Under the pieces are notes generated by a model, which saw nothing but the letters and a program-made list of their open reading frames with translations, was not told the origin of the DNA and made no database searches. From the NCBI GenBank assembly GCA_964347945.1, contig CAYGAW010000107.1, positions 1-29,413 on the forward strand: a stretch of 29,413 bases of DNA, written 5' to 3'. Below, piece by piece: positions 7,941-16,004 of this stretch (positions within the stretch are counted from its first letter, which is position 1; each line of letters starts with the position of its first letter). Position numbers and translations under genes: made by a program. This stretch comes from CAYGAW01 sp964347945. GTDB taxonomy: Bacteria; Chloroflexota; Anaerolineae; UBA7937; B3-Chlor.

Positions 7941-8699
7941 TCAGTAGGGGAACCCCAGCTCGGAGGCGGTAAGATCATGCGCTTGCAGGAACTCCTCACG
8001 CCTGGGAAGGAACTGATTCGACAGAAGATCCATCGCGGTATTCGCGGCACGATTCTCACATTCGCGATAGTGCTCTCCCTGGGCATTGGCGGAGTGCACT
8101 TCTGCGAAGATGTGACAGAGGCACTTCTCCTCGAGCACTGAGACGTAGATGGTGAAGGCCAGGTGCATTTCCTCAGCACCGTCCGCTACCGCCATTTCGT
8201 GTAGCCGGTCATAAATACCCCGAAGTTGATCGGCCGTACTCTCGTCAACCTGGGTTGCTCCGCCCAGGAGCCGCATGTCATGCACCCGCGCCACCAGAGC
8301 CACGAACTCCTTCAGGTAGCCCATCACCTCCGTGGGTACTGTGGGGCGAGGAACCGTAGTGGGGGTGGGAGGCGGCGCCTCTGTCGCGGTTGGTGAGAGG
8401 GTTGGCGACGGCGTATTGGAGGGGGCTGGACTGTTCGTTGGCGTATTTGTGGCTTGTGGGGTAGGGGTATCGGCATCGGTAGGCCTTGGCGTCGGCGATA
8501 CGATGGCCGTTCCGGTCACCGATGGCCTGACTGCTGGCATGGGCGTCTCAGTGGCGGTAGGCGTATGCAGAACGAAGGGGGTGCTGGTACTCGTCGCTGG
8601 AGGATTGACCGAAGCCGGTAGTAGCCGAAAGAGCGTCCAGAAAACGACAACAACCGCGCATAGAAGGATCAACAACGTCGTCCTTTGACGACAGCTCAT
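7941..8699 (-). CDS. Membrane-anchored protein with Thr/Pro-rich linker, unknown function
   Basis: A 252-residue protein not recognised as a known family. An uncleaved N-terminal helix (about 8-27) is followed by roughly 95 residues of Thr/Pro/Ser repeats (TPTP, PTNSPAPSNTPSPT). These should form an extended spacer reaching out from the membrane. The C-terminal 125 residues look alpha-helical and acidic, with EEKCLCHIF and ECENRAAN giving three cysteines that could form a disulfide or bind metal. I choose the ATG at 8699 over the TTG at 8705, because a GAGG site sits 6 nt before the ATG. It converges with the EamA gene (41 bp apart) and is divergent from the HTH-M1 gene, whose product has the same anchor-plus-linker design. 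Confidence 0.7.
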   Translation of the reverse strand: MSCRQRTTLLILLCAVVVVFWTLFRLLPASVNPPATSTSTPFVLHTPTATETPMPAVRPSVTGTAIVSPTPRPTDADTPTPQATNTPTNSPAPSNTPSPTLSPTATEAPPPTPTTVPRPTVPTEVMGYLKEFVALVARVHDMRLLGGATQVDESTADQLRGIYDRLHEMAVADGAEEMHLAFTIYVSVLEEKCLCHIFAEVHSANAQGEHYRECENRAANTAMDLLSNQFLPRREEFLQAHDLTASELGFPY

Positions 8700-8768
8700 C
8701 GTCAACCTCGATGGTGGCTAAAGCCTGGGCGAATCGGACCTACCCTTCACACCGGTCCCCACACGTTG

Positions 8769-8797
8769 ATTATAGCACATTCGGGACGCCCGGCAAA
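8769..8797 (-). promoter_or_regulatory. Promoter of the anchored unknown protein
   Basis: On the minus strand there is a perfect TATAAT (8769-8774) with TTTGCC (8792-8797) 17 bp upstream. Initiation near 8762 would give a leader of about 63 nt. Confidence 0.55.
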
Positions 8798-8928
8798 AGC
8801 TTGTGAGTGGTTGTCACGTGGGTCATAGCGCCGCAGGGGGGTTCCGCGTGACGAACTGGAAAACCAACTTAGGCCCGTTCCGAGAACCGCTTTGCGCACC
8901 TTTCCCTTGACCGGTGGTATCGGCGAGT

Positions 8929-8957
8929 TTGTCTACATCGTTTCCCCATGCTATAAT
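8929..8957 (+). promoter_or_regulatory. Promoter of the HTH-M1 / M23 unit
   Basis: TTGTCT (8929-8934), 17 bp, TATAAT (8952-8957), with an extended -10 TG at 8949-8950. The expected transcript starts near 8964, about 38 nt before ATG 9003, with a weak AGGGG site in the leader. Confidence 0.7.
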
Positions 8958-9002
8958 CCATTGCCTCAGCCGCCAAAACTCGCTCCGAGCAGGGGTTGAC
9001 AG

Positions 9003-10718
9003 ATGGGCAGACTTGGAGACACTCTACGCGAAGCACGAAAGCAGAAGAGCTGGTCTCTGGCTCAGGCAGAGGGCGCCACCAGGATCAGGCAACGGTATCT
9101 GACTGCGTTGGAGAAGGAGCACTTCGCTGAGTTCGCCAGCGAAAGCCAGACAAGGGGCTTCCTCCGCACCTATGCGCTGCATCTCGGCCTCGATCCCGAG
9201 GAGATGTTGGAGTACTACGACGCGGAGCCTAGAAAGGTAGGCCAGCGGCCCGGCATCCCCAGGATCCGCCCTCTGAGCCCTTGGTCCGTGATGAACTTGT
9301 TCATAATTGTGGTTATCGCCGTCATTACCGGAACCATGGGCTTGTACACCATATCCAGGCAGAACACCCCCGCTCCGGCCCCGCCCACACCGACCCCTAC
9401 TGCGCTTCTACCAACTCGCCCCATACCTCGATATGCGCTCGAGGTCAGCCTCGACTATGAAGGACACAGCCTGGAGGCAAGTGAGCGGCTGGATTTCGTC
9501 AACCTCACTGGTGACACCCTGGAGGAGTTGGTATTCAACGTCTTCCCCAATCATAAAGAGGACATCTTTCTCCTCAAACAAGTCACTCTGGAGCAGCAGG
9601 GAGAAGAAGAGCCTCCAGAACTGGAGTATGCCCTCAATGGGACGACCTTGCGCATCGAGCTCAGCACCCCGCTGGAACCGGGCGATGAGATGAGCCTCTC
9701 TATGGAGTTCTCCATAGAGCTGCCGCGCATGAGCCCCTACCTCATATGGAGCAATGGTAGTCTTGGTTACTCGGACCGCATGCTCGCCGTTGGGAACTGG
9801 TATCCAGCCCTGGTTCCATACCGAGAAGGACTGGGCTGGAACGCCTTCGCCTACCACCTGATAGGCGACCCGTACGTGACCGAGGTAGCCGACTACGAGG
9901 TGGACATTGTGGCACCCTCCGAAGTCGTAGTTGCCGGGAGCGGCGATGAGGCGCGAGTCGGCAACCGGTGGCGCTATACCATCTCGCAGGCTCGCTCCTT
10001 TGCCTTCACCGCCAGCGATCAGTATCTGTCCTCCACTATTCAGGCTGGCCACGTCACCGTTACCTCGTATTTCTTTCCCGTCCATGAGCGTAGCGGTGCC
10101 GACGCACTCGTAGTCGGCGCTGAAGCCCTGACCGCCTTTGAGAGCCTCTTCGGAACCTATCCGTACTCCACCTATCGCATCGCCGAGGTGGACTTTCCTG
10201 GCGGTCTGGAGTTCTCAGCCCTCACCTTTCTGGGTGAGGACTTTTACGGAGAGCACCCCGGTGGGTACCGCAGCGGGATGGTGTCGCTGCTCGCTCACGA
10301 GACATCGCATCAGTGGTGGTATGGTGTGGTGGGCAATGACCAGGTGAAAGAGCCGTGGCTGGACGAAGCCCTCGCCTCTTATAGCTCGATGCTCTACTAC
10401 GAGCAGACACATCCAGATCTGGTGGAATGGTGGTGGGAGTACGAGGTAGAAGACTATCGTCCCCGGGGCCAGGTTGACCGTCCCATCTACGCCTTCATGG
10501 ATGGACGGACCTATATGAATGCTGTCTACCGCCGCGGCGCTCTGTTCATCAGGGATGTCAGAGAACGCATGGGCGATGAGGACTTCTTCGCTTTCCTGCG
10601 AGATTATTACCAGACTCAGGAACAACAGCTGAGTACCGCTGATGATTTCTTCGCCATCCTCTCTCCACACACCCAGGTAGATATCTCCTCTCTCCTGGAG
10701 GAGTACCTCGGTGCTTAG
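9003..10718 (+). CDS. RodZ-like HTH / transmembrane / M1-family metallopeptidase fusion
   Basis: A 571-residue protein with three parts. Residues 1-75 are a RodZ-type Cro/HTH_25 domain (LGDTLREARKQKSWSLAQAE, then IRQRYLTALE and RGFLRTYALHLGLD). Residues 97-117 are one membrane helix, followed by a Pro/Thr linker (122-140). From about 140 to the end is an M1 gluzincin: beta-rich N-domain, GGLEFSA in place of GAMEN, then zinc site H432-E433-x-x-H436 and E455 (HETSHQWW, LDEALA; the expected 18-residue spacing). The HTH should sit in the cytoplasm and the peptidase outside. M1 enzymes trim N-terminal residues from peptides. The altered GAMEN suggests changed exopeptidase specificity. The next gene overlaps by 8 bp. 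A cytoskeletal tether by analogy with RodZ is inference. Confidence 0.9.
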   Translation: MGRLGDTLREARKQKSWSLAQAEGATRIRQRYLTALEKEHFAEFASESQTRGFLRTYALHLGLDPEEMLEYYDAEPRKVGQRPGIPRIRPLSPWSVMNLFIIVVIAVITGTMGLYTISRQNTPAPAPPTPTPTALLPTRPIPRYALEVSLDYEGHSLEASERLDFVNLTGDTLEELVFNVFPNHKEDIFLLKQVTLEQQGEEEPPELEYALNGTTLRIELSTPLEPGDEMSLSMEFSIELPRMSPYLIWSNGSLGYSDRMLAVGNWYPALVPYREGLGWNAFAYHLIGDPYVTEVADYEVDIVAPSEVVVAGSGDEARVGNRWRYTISQARSFAFTASDQYLSSTIQAGHVTVTSYFFPVHERSGADALVVGAEALTAFESLFGTYPYSTYRIAEVDFPGGLEFSALTFLGEDFYGEHPGGYRSGMVSLLAHETSHQWWYGVVGNDQVKEPWLDEALASYSSMLYYEQTHPDLVEWWWEYEVEDYRPRGQVDRPIYAFMDGRTYMNAVYRRGALFIRDVRERMGDEDFFAFLRDYYQTQEQQLSTADDFFAILSPHTQVDISSLLEEYLGA

Positions 10719-12411
10719 ACAAGTACGGGGCTTCTCGCTGGCCCTGTTCCTTTTCGTGGGCTCCCTGCTGATAGGCAGACTCGGTACGGGCAATACGCTT
10801 CCTATGACCCCCGTGGAGAGACCCTCGCCAAGGAGCACTTCCACGCCGACTGCTCCGACGGCCGCTGCGACGCACACCACCGCGCCCACGGAGACTCCCA
10901 CACCGCTCCCACCTACACCGACTGTACAACTGGAGGGAACTGTCATTCTCGACGAGCACAACTTTACGGCACATCGCCTTGAGCCAGGGTCACTCATCCA
11001 TCCGCTGCGTATGGCCGTGCGAGGAAGCGACGCCTATGTGTTGGATACGGGCCAATTGAAAGTTATAAGCCTGAGCGATCCGCCTTCCTCTAGGGTTATC
11101 GTGCCACCCGACAACAAGGTTGGAGGGGTCCTGGTGCAGGAAGTGGCCGACATTGCTCTGTCAGGGGACGAACTCTCAGTCCTGTTGCTGGATCGCGCGG
11201 GCAACCTGTTCCGTTACGACCTGGAGGATGGAGGCTGGCAGGTGGAGAGGCTGGCCCACATGTCGGAGGCAAGCTCCCGCCAGCACCTGACCTCGCTCTG
11301 TGCAGAGGACGATCAGGTATTCCTCTTGGACTCCAACGTGGGGCAGATGTGGCGACATTGGGGTGGAGGGGCTGAGGTCATACCCGTCGAGATTGACCTG
11401 CGAGGAAGCATCGACTTCGCCGCGGGGCAGGACATCTACGTGCTGGCGCAGGAGGAGTATGGCGGCTCAGTGCGCTTGCACAGAATGAGCGGCCGGCCCT
11501 TGCGATCTCAGACGAGCTTCGTGCCTCCTCCGGACCTGGTGGACCCATCATTGCTGTTCCTCGACCAAGGCGGAGAGGGACACCTCTACGTTATCGACCA
11601 GGGGTACCAGCGGCTGAGTGTCCTGGATGGAGAGAGTGGTGGTCTTGTGCGGCAGTACCTCTTCCGTAACGGAGCGACGGAGATCCGAAGCGTATATCGA
11701 GATAGAAACAAGATGTATCTCGCCGCAAGGGATGCCATATACGTCTATCCCTCAGAACCGGGTCCAGTGCCGACTCCAGAACCCAGGCCTACACCCGCTG
11801 CTGCCCTGTCATCCCTGGCTCCGCACGACCCTCTCGTCTTGGATCTGCTCCCGCCCCTGTCCTTGCCCATCTCGGGTACTATGCTCTCAGATCTCGACTT
11901 CCGTCTTCCCGGAGCACCGCGGTCCTACCGCTATGGGGTACATCAAGGCATCGACTTCTACTCGGCCGCCGGTGAAGCGGTCACGCCCGAGACGCCCGTG
12001 TTGAGCGTGGCTGCCGGCGAAGTGATCAGAGTGGATCACGGGTACGTGGCGCCTTCCACTCAGGAAATGGAAGAGATGCTGGCCCATACCCGCGAGGTCT
12101 ATCACACACCCGAAGACATCCTGGATGCCTTGCGAGGCCGCCAAGTGTGGATAGATCATGGCGATGGCCTGGTGAGCCGCTACTGCCATTTGAGTGCCGT
12201 GGCCGATGATCTGGAACTTGGCCATTGGGTGCAACGCGGCCAGTTCCTTGGGTATGTTGGCAATTCCGGGACCCCGGCCTCCTATTACGGAGAGGGCCGG
12301 GAGATGCACTTGCACCTGGACATACGCGTTGGGGACGGCTACCTGGGGCAATACCTTCGCCCCGTCGAGGTGAGGCAGTGGCTCAGCCAGGTCTTCGGGG
12401 CAGATGTTTGA
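10711..12411 (+). CDS. Membrane-anchored beta-propeller / M23 (LytM-type) peptidoglycan endopeptidase
   Basis: A 566-residue protein with an N-terminal helix (about 6-23), a Thr/Pro linker (32-72), a region of repeated strand motifs with aspartates (about 85-350; AYVLDTGQLKVISLSD, VFLLDSN, LYVIDQGYQRLSVLD) that looks like a six-blade NHL-type propeller, a second Pro linker (about 352-366), and an M23 domain. The zinc ligands are H411 and D415 (HQGIDF) and H535, with catalytic H493 (RYCHLS) and H533 (HLHLD), so it should be an active endopeptidase on peptide cross-links. Between these lies a 45-residue insertion. The GTG start at 10711 sits inside the previous gene and has GGAGGAG 7-10 nt upstream, implying coupling. 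The propeller may bind the wall or a partner. Confidence 0.9.
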   Translation: MLRQVRGFSLALFLFVGSLLIGRLGTGNTLPMTPVERPSPRSTSTPTAPTAAATHTTAPTETPTPLPPTPTVQLEGTVILDEHNFTAHRLEPGSLIHPLRMAVRGSDAYVLDTGQLKVISLSDPPSSRVIVPPDNKVGGVLVQEVADIALSGDELSVLLLDRAGNLFRYDLEDGGWQVERLAHMSEASSRQHLTSLCAEDDQVFLLDSNVGQMWRHWGGGAEVIPVEIDLRGSIDFAAGQDIYVLAQEEYGGSVRLHRMSGRPLRSQTSFVPPPDLVDPSLLFLDQGGEGHLYVIDQGYQRLSVLDGESGGLVRQYLFRNGATEIRSVYRDRNKMYLAARDAIYVYPSEPGPVPTPEPRPTPAAALSSLAPHDPLVLDLLPPLSLPISGTMLSDLDFRLPGAPRSYRYGVHQGIDFYSAAGEAVTPETPVLSVAAGEVIRVDHGYVAPSTQEMEEMLAHTREVYHTPEDILDALRGRQVWIDHGDGLVSRYCHLSAVADDLELGHWVQRGQFLGYVGNSGTPASYYGEGREMHLHLDIRVGDGYLGQYLRPVEVRQWLSQVFGADV

Positions 12412-12437
12412 CAACCGTTCCAGCGGGGCACTATAAT
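12408..12437 (+). promoter_or_regulatory. Promoter of the YoaR-like serine hydrolase / M15 unit
   Basis: Consensus TTGACA (12408-12413), 18 bp, consensus TATAAT (12432-12437). The -35 box contains the TGA stop of the preceding M23 gene. Initiation near 12444 gives a leader of about 57 nt before GTG 12501, which is preceded by GAGG. Confidence 0.8.
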
Positions 12438-12500
12438 CTGCTGGATTTGCCCTATGGCAAGGGTCCTGAGCCCGCAAGATGACTGTTTGGCGAGGCTGAA

Positions 12501-13976
12501 GTGCGGAAGTTTCAACTGGGATTGACCGCTTTTCTGCTGTTGGTCTTGGTCTTGGTCGGCTTCTTGGCCTACAAGCTGTACCAGTACGACGGCTACCGCG
12601 AGGCCATATACCCTGGGGTGTCAGTGGCTGGCATCTCCCTCCAAGGCCAGACGCGGGAGGAGGCTCGCTCTACGTTGGACGAGATGGTCGTCACCCCGCT
12701 GAGTCAGCCCATAGCTTTGAAGTACCAAGAGGAGACCATTGTCCTTTTGCCCAGCGATGTCAACTTCGAGGTGCATGTGGAGGAGATGGTCGATCAGGCG
12801 CATCAACTGGGCAGGGGAGAGGATCCTCAGTTCTGGGAGGGGTACATCAAGTTCCTGAAGGAGGGCCTGCCTCCGGTAGACGAGGATATCCCCCTCCATT
12901 ACTCCTACCAGCTGGAGTTGTTGGCGAGTTTCCTGGAGGATACAGCCCAGGAGAGAGACCAACCTTTGCGCGAGGTGCAGCCGATCACAGATACGCTGTC
13001 CTTCAAGCCCGGTCAGCGAGGAAGAAGGCTGGATATCGAGCAGTCCATCCCTATTGTGGCAAGCAGCCTGACCTCCATCGAGGACAGAGATGTGGAGCTC
13101 CTGGTGGAGACGTCAGAGCCCGCGCCTCCCGACATCCAGATGTTGAAGGCCATGCTACAGCATCGCATAGACGAGTTCGCGGGCATGGTGAGCATCTACG
13201 TCTCCGATCCGGCCACCGGAGACAGGATAGAGATCAACCCCGATATCGTCTATTCCGGGATGAGTGTGGTCAAGATAGGAGTCATGCTGGAGACGTTCCT
13301 CCGCTCTGAAGGCACTGAGCTTGACGAGGAGACCCAAGACATGATGCTGAAGGTGGTCACGGACCCCACGGGCAGCAACTACTGGGCCAATCTCCTGCTG
13401 GGGATCATCGGCGACGGCAGCCAGTTCGAGGGATGCAGACGGGTGAATGCCAGGATGGATGAACTGGGCCTCCTCGCCACTTTCATACTCGAGCCGTACC
13501 GCCTGGAGACGGAGGGCGCGCGTACGGGCCCAGGTCTGGCGACGCTCAAGCTCCTGCCGAGGTCTGTCTCCGCCAACCCGGACCCCCTCATCCAAACCTC
13601 TGCCCATGACATGGGCGTGCTCTTGGAGATGATCTACGATTGTAGCCAAGGGGAAGGAAGACTGCTGCAAGAGTATGCAGGGCATATCTCATCGGAGAAC
13701 TGCCAGCTGATACTAGATGATTTGAAGGAGAACCCGGTACGTACCATGATCGGGGCGGGCATTCCAGAGGATATCCCACTGGCTCACAAACACGGCTTCG
13801 CTTATGACACTCATGCCGACGCCGGTGTGGTCTTTTCCGAAGGCGGCGACTACATCCTCGTCCACTTCCAGTACGCGCCCACCGATTGGCTCGTATGGGC
13901 CCTCAGCCAGCCGGTCTTTGAAGACATCTCCTTCGCCACGCACAGCTTCTTCAATGTCAATGCCGGCCGGGAATGA
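12501..13976 (+). CDS. YoaR/VanW-type PG-binding domain fused to class A beta-lactamase-fold serine hydrolase
   Basis: A 491-residue exported, membrane-anchored protein. A helix at about 6-25 leads to a YoaR-like module (IYPGVSVAGISLQGQTREEA; about 35-215) of the kind found with VanW and L,D-transpeptidase proteins and thought to bind peptidoglycan. Residues about 220-485 form a penicillin-interacting fold with S255-V-V-K258 (SxxK), S292-N293-Y294 at the SDN position and K430-H431-G432 at the KTG position. TSAHDMGVLLEMI matches the post-omega-loop helix, but the omega-loop ExxLN with Glu166 is not evident. It may be a D,D-peptidase, a wall esterase or a sensor, rather than a resistance enzyme. 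GTG start with GAGG 5 nt upstream. Its stop overlaps the next ATG (ATGA). Confidence 0.85.
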   Translation: MRKFQLGLTAFLLLVLVLVGFLAYKLYQYDGYREAIYPGVSVAGISLQGQTREEARSTLDEMVVTPLSQPIALKYQEETIVLLPSDVNFEVHVEEMVDQAHQLGRGEDPQFWEGYIKFLKEGLPPVDEDIPLHYSYQLELLASFLEDTAQERDQPLREVQPITDTLSFKPGQRGRRLDIEQSIPIVASSLTSIEDRDVELLVETSEPAPPDIQMLKAMLQHRIDEFAGMVSIYVSDPATGDRIEINPDIVYSGMSVVKIGVMLETFLRSEGTELDEETQDMMLKVVTDPTGSNYWANLLLGIIGDGSQFEGCRRVNARMDELGLLATFILEPYRLETEGARTGPGLATLKLLPRSVSANPDPLIQTSAHDMGVLLEMIYDCSQGEGRLLQEYAGHISSENCQLILDDLKENPVRTMIGAGIPEDIPLAHKHGFAYDTHADAGVVFSEGGDYILVHFQYAPTDWLVWALSQPVFEDISFATHSFFNVNAGRE

Positions 13977-15778
13977 TGCCATCGCGGGCTAGGGGTACAA
14001 CAGGTCTTCACCGTCGCGGCCTTGCAGTCATGGCGCTTGCGCTTCTCTTACCGCTCGTTAGCGGTGCATGTGGAACCGCAGAGGTTCCGTCTCCGACGCC
14101 AATTCCCACCGCCACCTCACCTCCTCCGATGCCGACCCCCCTTGGCGGCGCCAACTACATGGTCTACCAGACCGACAGAGACGGCAACTGGGAGTTGTAC
14201 CTATTGGACCTCACTTCATGGCAAGAATACAACCTCACCCAGCATCCGGCTGAAGATCGAAACCCGGCCTGGTCTCCTGATGGAGGACGAATTTCCTTTG
14301 AGTCCCGTCGGGACGGCAACTGGGAGATATACATCCTTGAGCTGCACACCAGCGAGGTAACGCGCCTTACTCACAACCTGGCCTTCGACGGTGCCCCCGC
14401 CTGGTCACCCAACGGCACTCGAATCGCGTTCGAGAGCTATCGGGATGGGAATTGGGAGATCTACGCGCTGACCCTCGATAGTGGGCAACTAGCCCGACTT
14501 ACGCACGATCCGTCGGGCGATTATTCTCCTGCCTGGTCGCCCGATGGTGGACAGATCGCCTTCACCTCGTGGCGGGATGGGAACAAGGAGATCTACATTA
14601 TGGACGCCGACGGCTCCAACCAGCGCAACCTCACCAACGCCCCAGCCGATGATGAGTACCCGACCTGGTCACCCGACGGACAGAAGGTAGCCTTTGTCTC
14701 CTCAAGGGATGACTGCGCCACTGAGATCTACGTGACTGAAGCCGACGGAGAGAACCAAAGGAGGCTCACCTACGATGACGTCAACGACTGGGCGCCTGCG
14801 TGGTCCCCGGATGGGCAGGAGATCATCAGCGCCTCCTACAACAAAGGTGAGCCCTTCGAGGTTTACGACGAATATCGAGGCGGCCACTATGATCTGAGGA
14901 CCATCAACGTCGCGCAGGGGGAGGCTACTGGGCTGACGCTCAGCAATGGTGATGAGACCAATCCTGCGATGACCGCCCAGGTCGTTCCCGTCGCTAACCG
15001 GCAGCCAGTACCCAAGCCCACCGCCGTATCGCCCGTGCTTGTGACCTCCCCCGAGGAGAACAACGGACTCTACGAATTGGTAGAGCTGCCGGGTGTAGCC
15101 GGAGGCAATACGCATGTCAACGACCGCGTAGACGATTCCTACAACGCACTGAGGGTCGCAGTGCATCAGAGGACGGGATATGACTACCTGGCTCTGATCA
15201 GCGATGCCACGCGACGCATCGACTTCCAGCGCACGCTGTACAGCTACTTCAGCTGGCACAAGACCGGCCGGGCCGTCGATCTACGCTTCGAGCTTATCGA
15301 CGAGAATGGAGGGCAGCGCCTGGAATGGGTGAGGGAGGATATCGGTGAGGAGATCTACTGGCGCCTGCTGATCAAGTGTGCCGCGCAGGATGGAACCCGG
15401 GGAGAACCCTCAAAGATGCGACCCTGGAGATACTGGTGGCATATTGTCCAGGATGCTGACCCCGAGGGGTATGCTCAAGGCGGGCGGCTTCAGCCGGTGC
15501 CTGACGGCTACTACGAGGACTTCACAACCCTGGCCAAGCGATTCGGGTGGGAACGGATAGCCACCTACGAACAGGAGGACTACAACTGGCGCACGGACTC
15601 TAACGGCGTCGAATACTGGCACTATCAGCGCACGGACGGCCTCACCTGGTACCAGGCCATGCTGGAAATCTATCCCCAGCAGGAGCTTGACGAGTACTTC
15701 ACCTGGGAGATAGGCAAAGATCTGGCATTCAGCGACGAGCTACTTGAGAGGAAGGGGATTCCGCGCCCCCAGGACTAG
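13973..15778 (+). CDS. Lipoprotein with PD40/TolB-like beta-propeller and C-terminal M15 D,D-peptidase domain
   Basis: A 601-residue exported protein with signal sequence and a likely lipidated Cys33 (LVSGAC, an imperfect lipobox), followed by a Pro/Thr linker. Residues about 60-320 hold five to six PD40 repeats (PAWSPDGG.IAF.S.RDGNWEIY), as in TolB, which should fold as a propeller. The C-terminal part (about 365-575) carries the M15 zinc signature SWHKTGRAVDL (H429, D436) and EYWH (catalytic E547, ligand H550), as in VanX/VanY/DdpX enzymes that cleave D-Ala-D-Ala or related bonds. It probably trims stem peptides outside the membrane. ATG 13973 overlaps the upstream stop, implying coupling with the YoaR-like protein. 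I see no VanA/H genes nearby. Confidence 0.88.
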   Translation: MMPSRARGTTGLHRRGLAVMALALLLPLVSGACGTAEVPSPTPIPTATSPPPMPTPLGGANYMVYQTDRDGNWELYLLDLTSWQEYNLTQHPAEDRNPAWSPDGGRISFESRRDGNWEIYILELHTSEVTRLTHNLAFDGAPAWSPNGTRIAFESYRDGNWEIYALTLDSGQLARLTHDPSGDYSPAWSPDGGQIAFTSWRDGNKEIYIMDADGSNQRNLTNAPADDEYPTWSPDGQKVAFVSSRDDCATEIYVTEADGENQRRLTYDDVNDWAPAWSPDGQEIISASYNKGEPFEVYDEYRGGHYDLRTINVAQGEATGLTLSNGDETNPAMTAQVVPVANRQPVPKPTAVSPVLVTSPEENNGLYELVELPGVAGGNTHVNDRVDDSYNALRVAVHQRTGYDYLALISDATRRIDFQRTLYSYFSWHKTGRAVDLRFELIDENGGQRLEWVREDIGEEIYWRLLIKCAAQDGTRGEPSKMRPWRYWWHIVQDADPEGYAQGGRLQPVPDGYYEDFTTLAKRFGWERIATYEQEDYNWRTDSNGVEYWHYQRTDGLTWYQAMLEIYPQQELDEYFTWEIGKDLAFSDELLERKGIPRPQD

Positions 15779-15801
15779 GGCGTACTGGTAGTTGTGGTAC
15801 G

Positions 15802-15827
15802 TAGCCGCTTGGCACGCCGTGCGGCTA
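15802..15827. repeat. Hairpin downstream of the M15 gene
   Basis: Inverted arms TAGCCGC and GCGGCTA with an inner GGC/GCC, 23 bp after the M15 stop. No T-run follows on either strand, so it is not a standard intrinsic terminator. Confidence 0.5.
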
Positions 15828-15847
15828 TGCCACCGCCGTATACTAAG

Positions 15848-15867
15848 CTGTGGCCTTCAGGCCACAG
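15848..15867. repeat. Palindrome 1 of the repeat array
   Basis: Perfect 8-bp arms CTGTGGCC/GGCCACAG around TTCA. The 12-base core GGCCTTCAGGCC recurs in palindrome 3. Confidence 0.85.
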
Positions 15868-15964
15868 TGGCCCACTACGAGACACCACAGCTGCTCAAAT
15901 CCAAGCTCGTCCTCTGAACCCACGGCGCTCGCGGAGCGTGGGTTGGTGGCTTGACACCGAAACC
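15866..15964. repeat. Direct repeat copy 1 (99 bp)
   Basis: About 83 of 99 positions match copy 2 by my gap-free alignment at a period of 139 bp. It begins AGTGGCCCACTACGA and ends CGAAACC. Its most conserved part is the imperfect palindrome at 15919-15942 (arms CCCACG...CGTGGG), which is identical in both copies. Confidence 0.85.
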
Positions 15965-15966
15965 AG

Positions 15967-15999
15967 AGACCTCGGAGGTTTTGAAAACCTCCGAGGTCT
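15967..15999. repeat. Palindrome 2 of the repeat array (33 bp, 16-bp arms)
   Basis: A perfect inverted repeat centred on one G at 15983, with arms AGACCTCGGAGGTTTT and its complement. It lies in the spacer between the two 99-bp direct repeats. Confidence 0.9.
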
Positions 16000-16004
16000 G
16001 AAGA

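Larger units (their letters stand above)
8700..9002. other. Divergent intergenic region between the anchored protein and the HTH-M1 gene
   Basis: About 300 bp without a gene. It contains the leftward promoter at 8769-8797 and the rightward promoter at 8929-8957. The roughly 130 bp between them could hold operators, but I see no convincing dyad. Confidence 0.6.

Noticed and set aside
12501..15778. Vancomycin or beta-lactam resistance cassette
   Set aside because: The YoaR/VanW-like and VanY-like domains and the lactamase fold invite this label, but there are no VanH/A/X ligase genes or VanRS pair, and the omega-loop glutamate is not seen. A housekeeping wall role is more likely.
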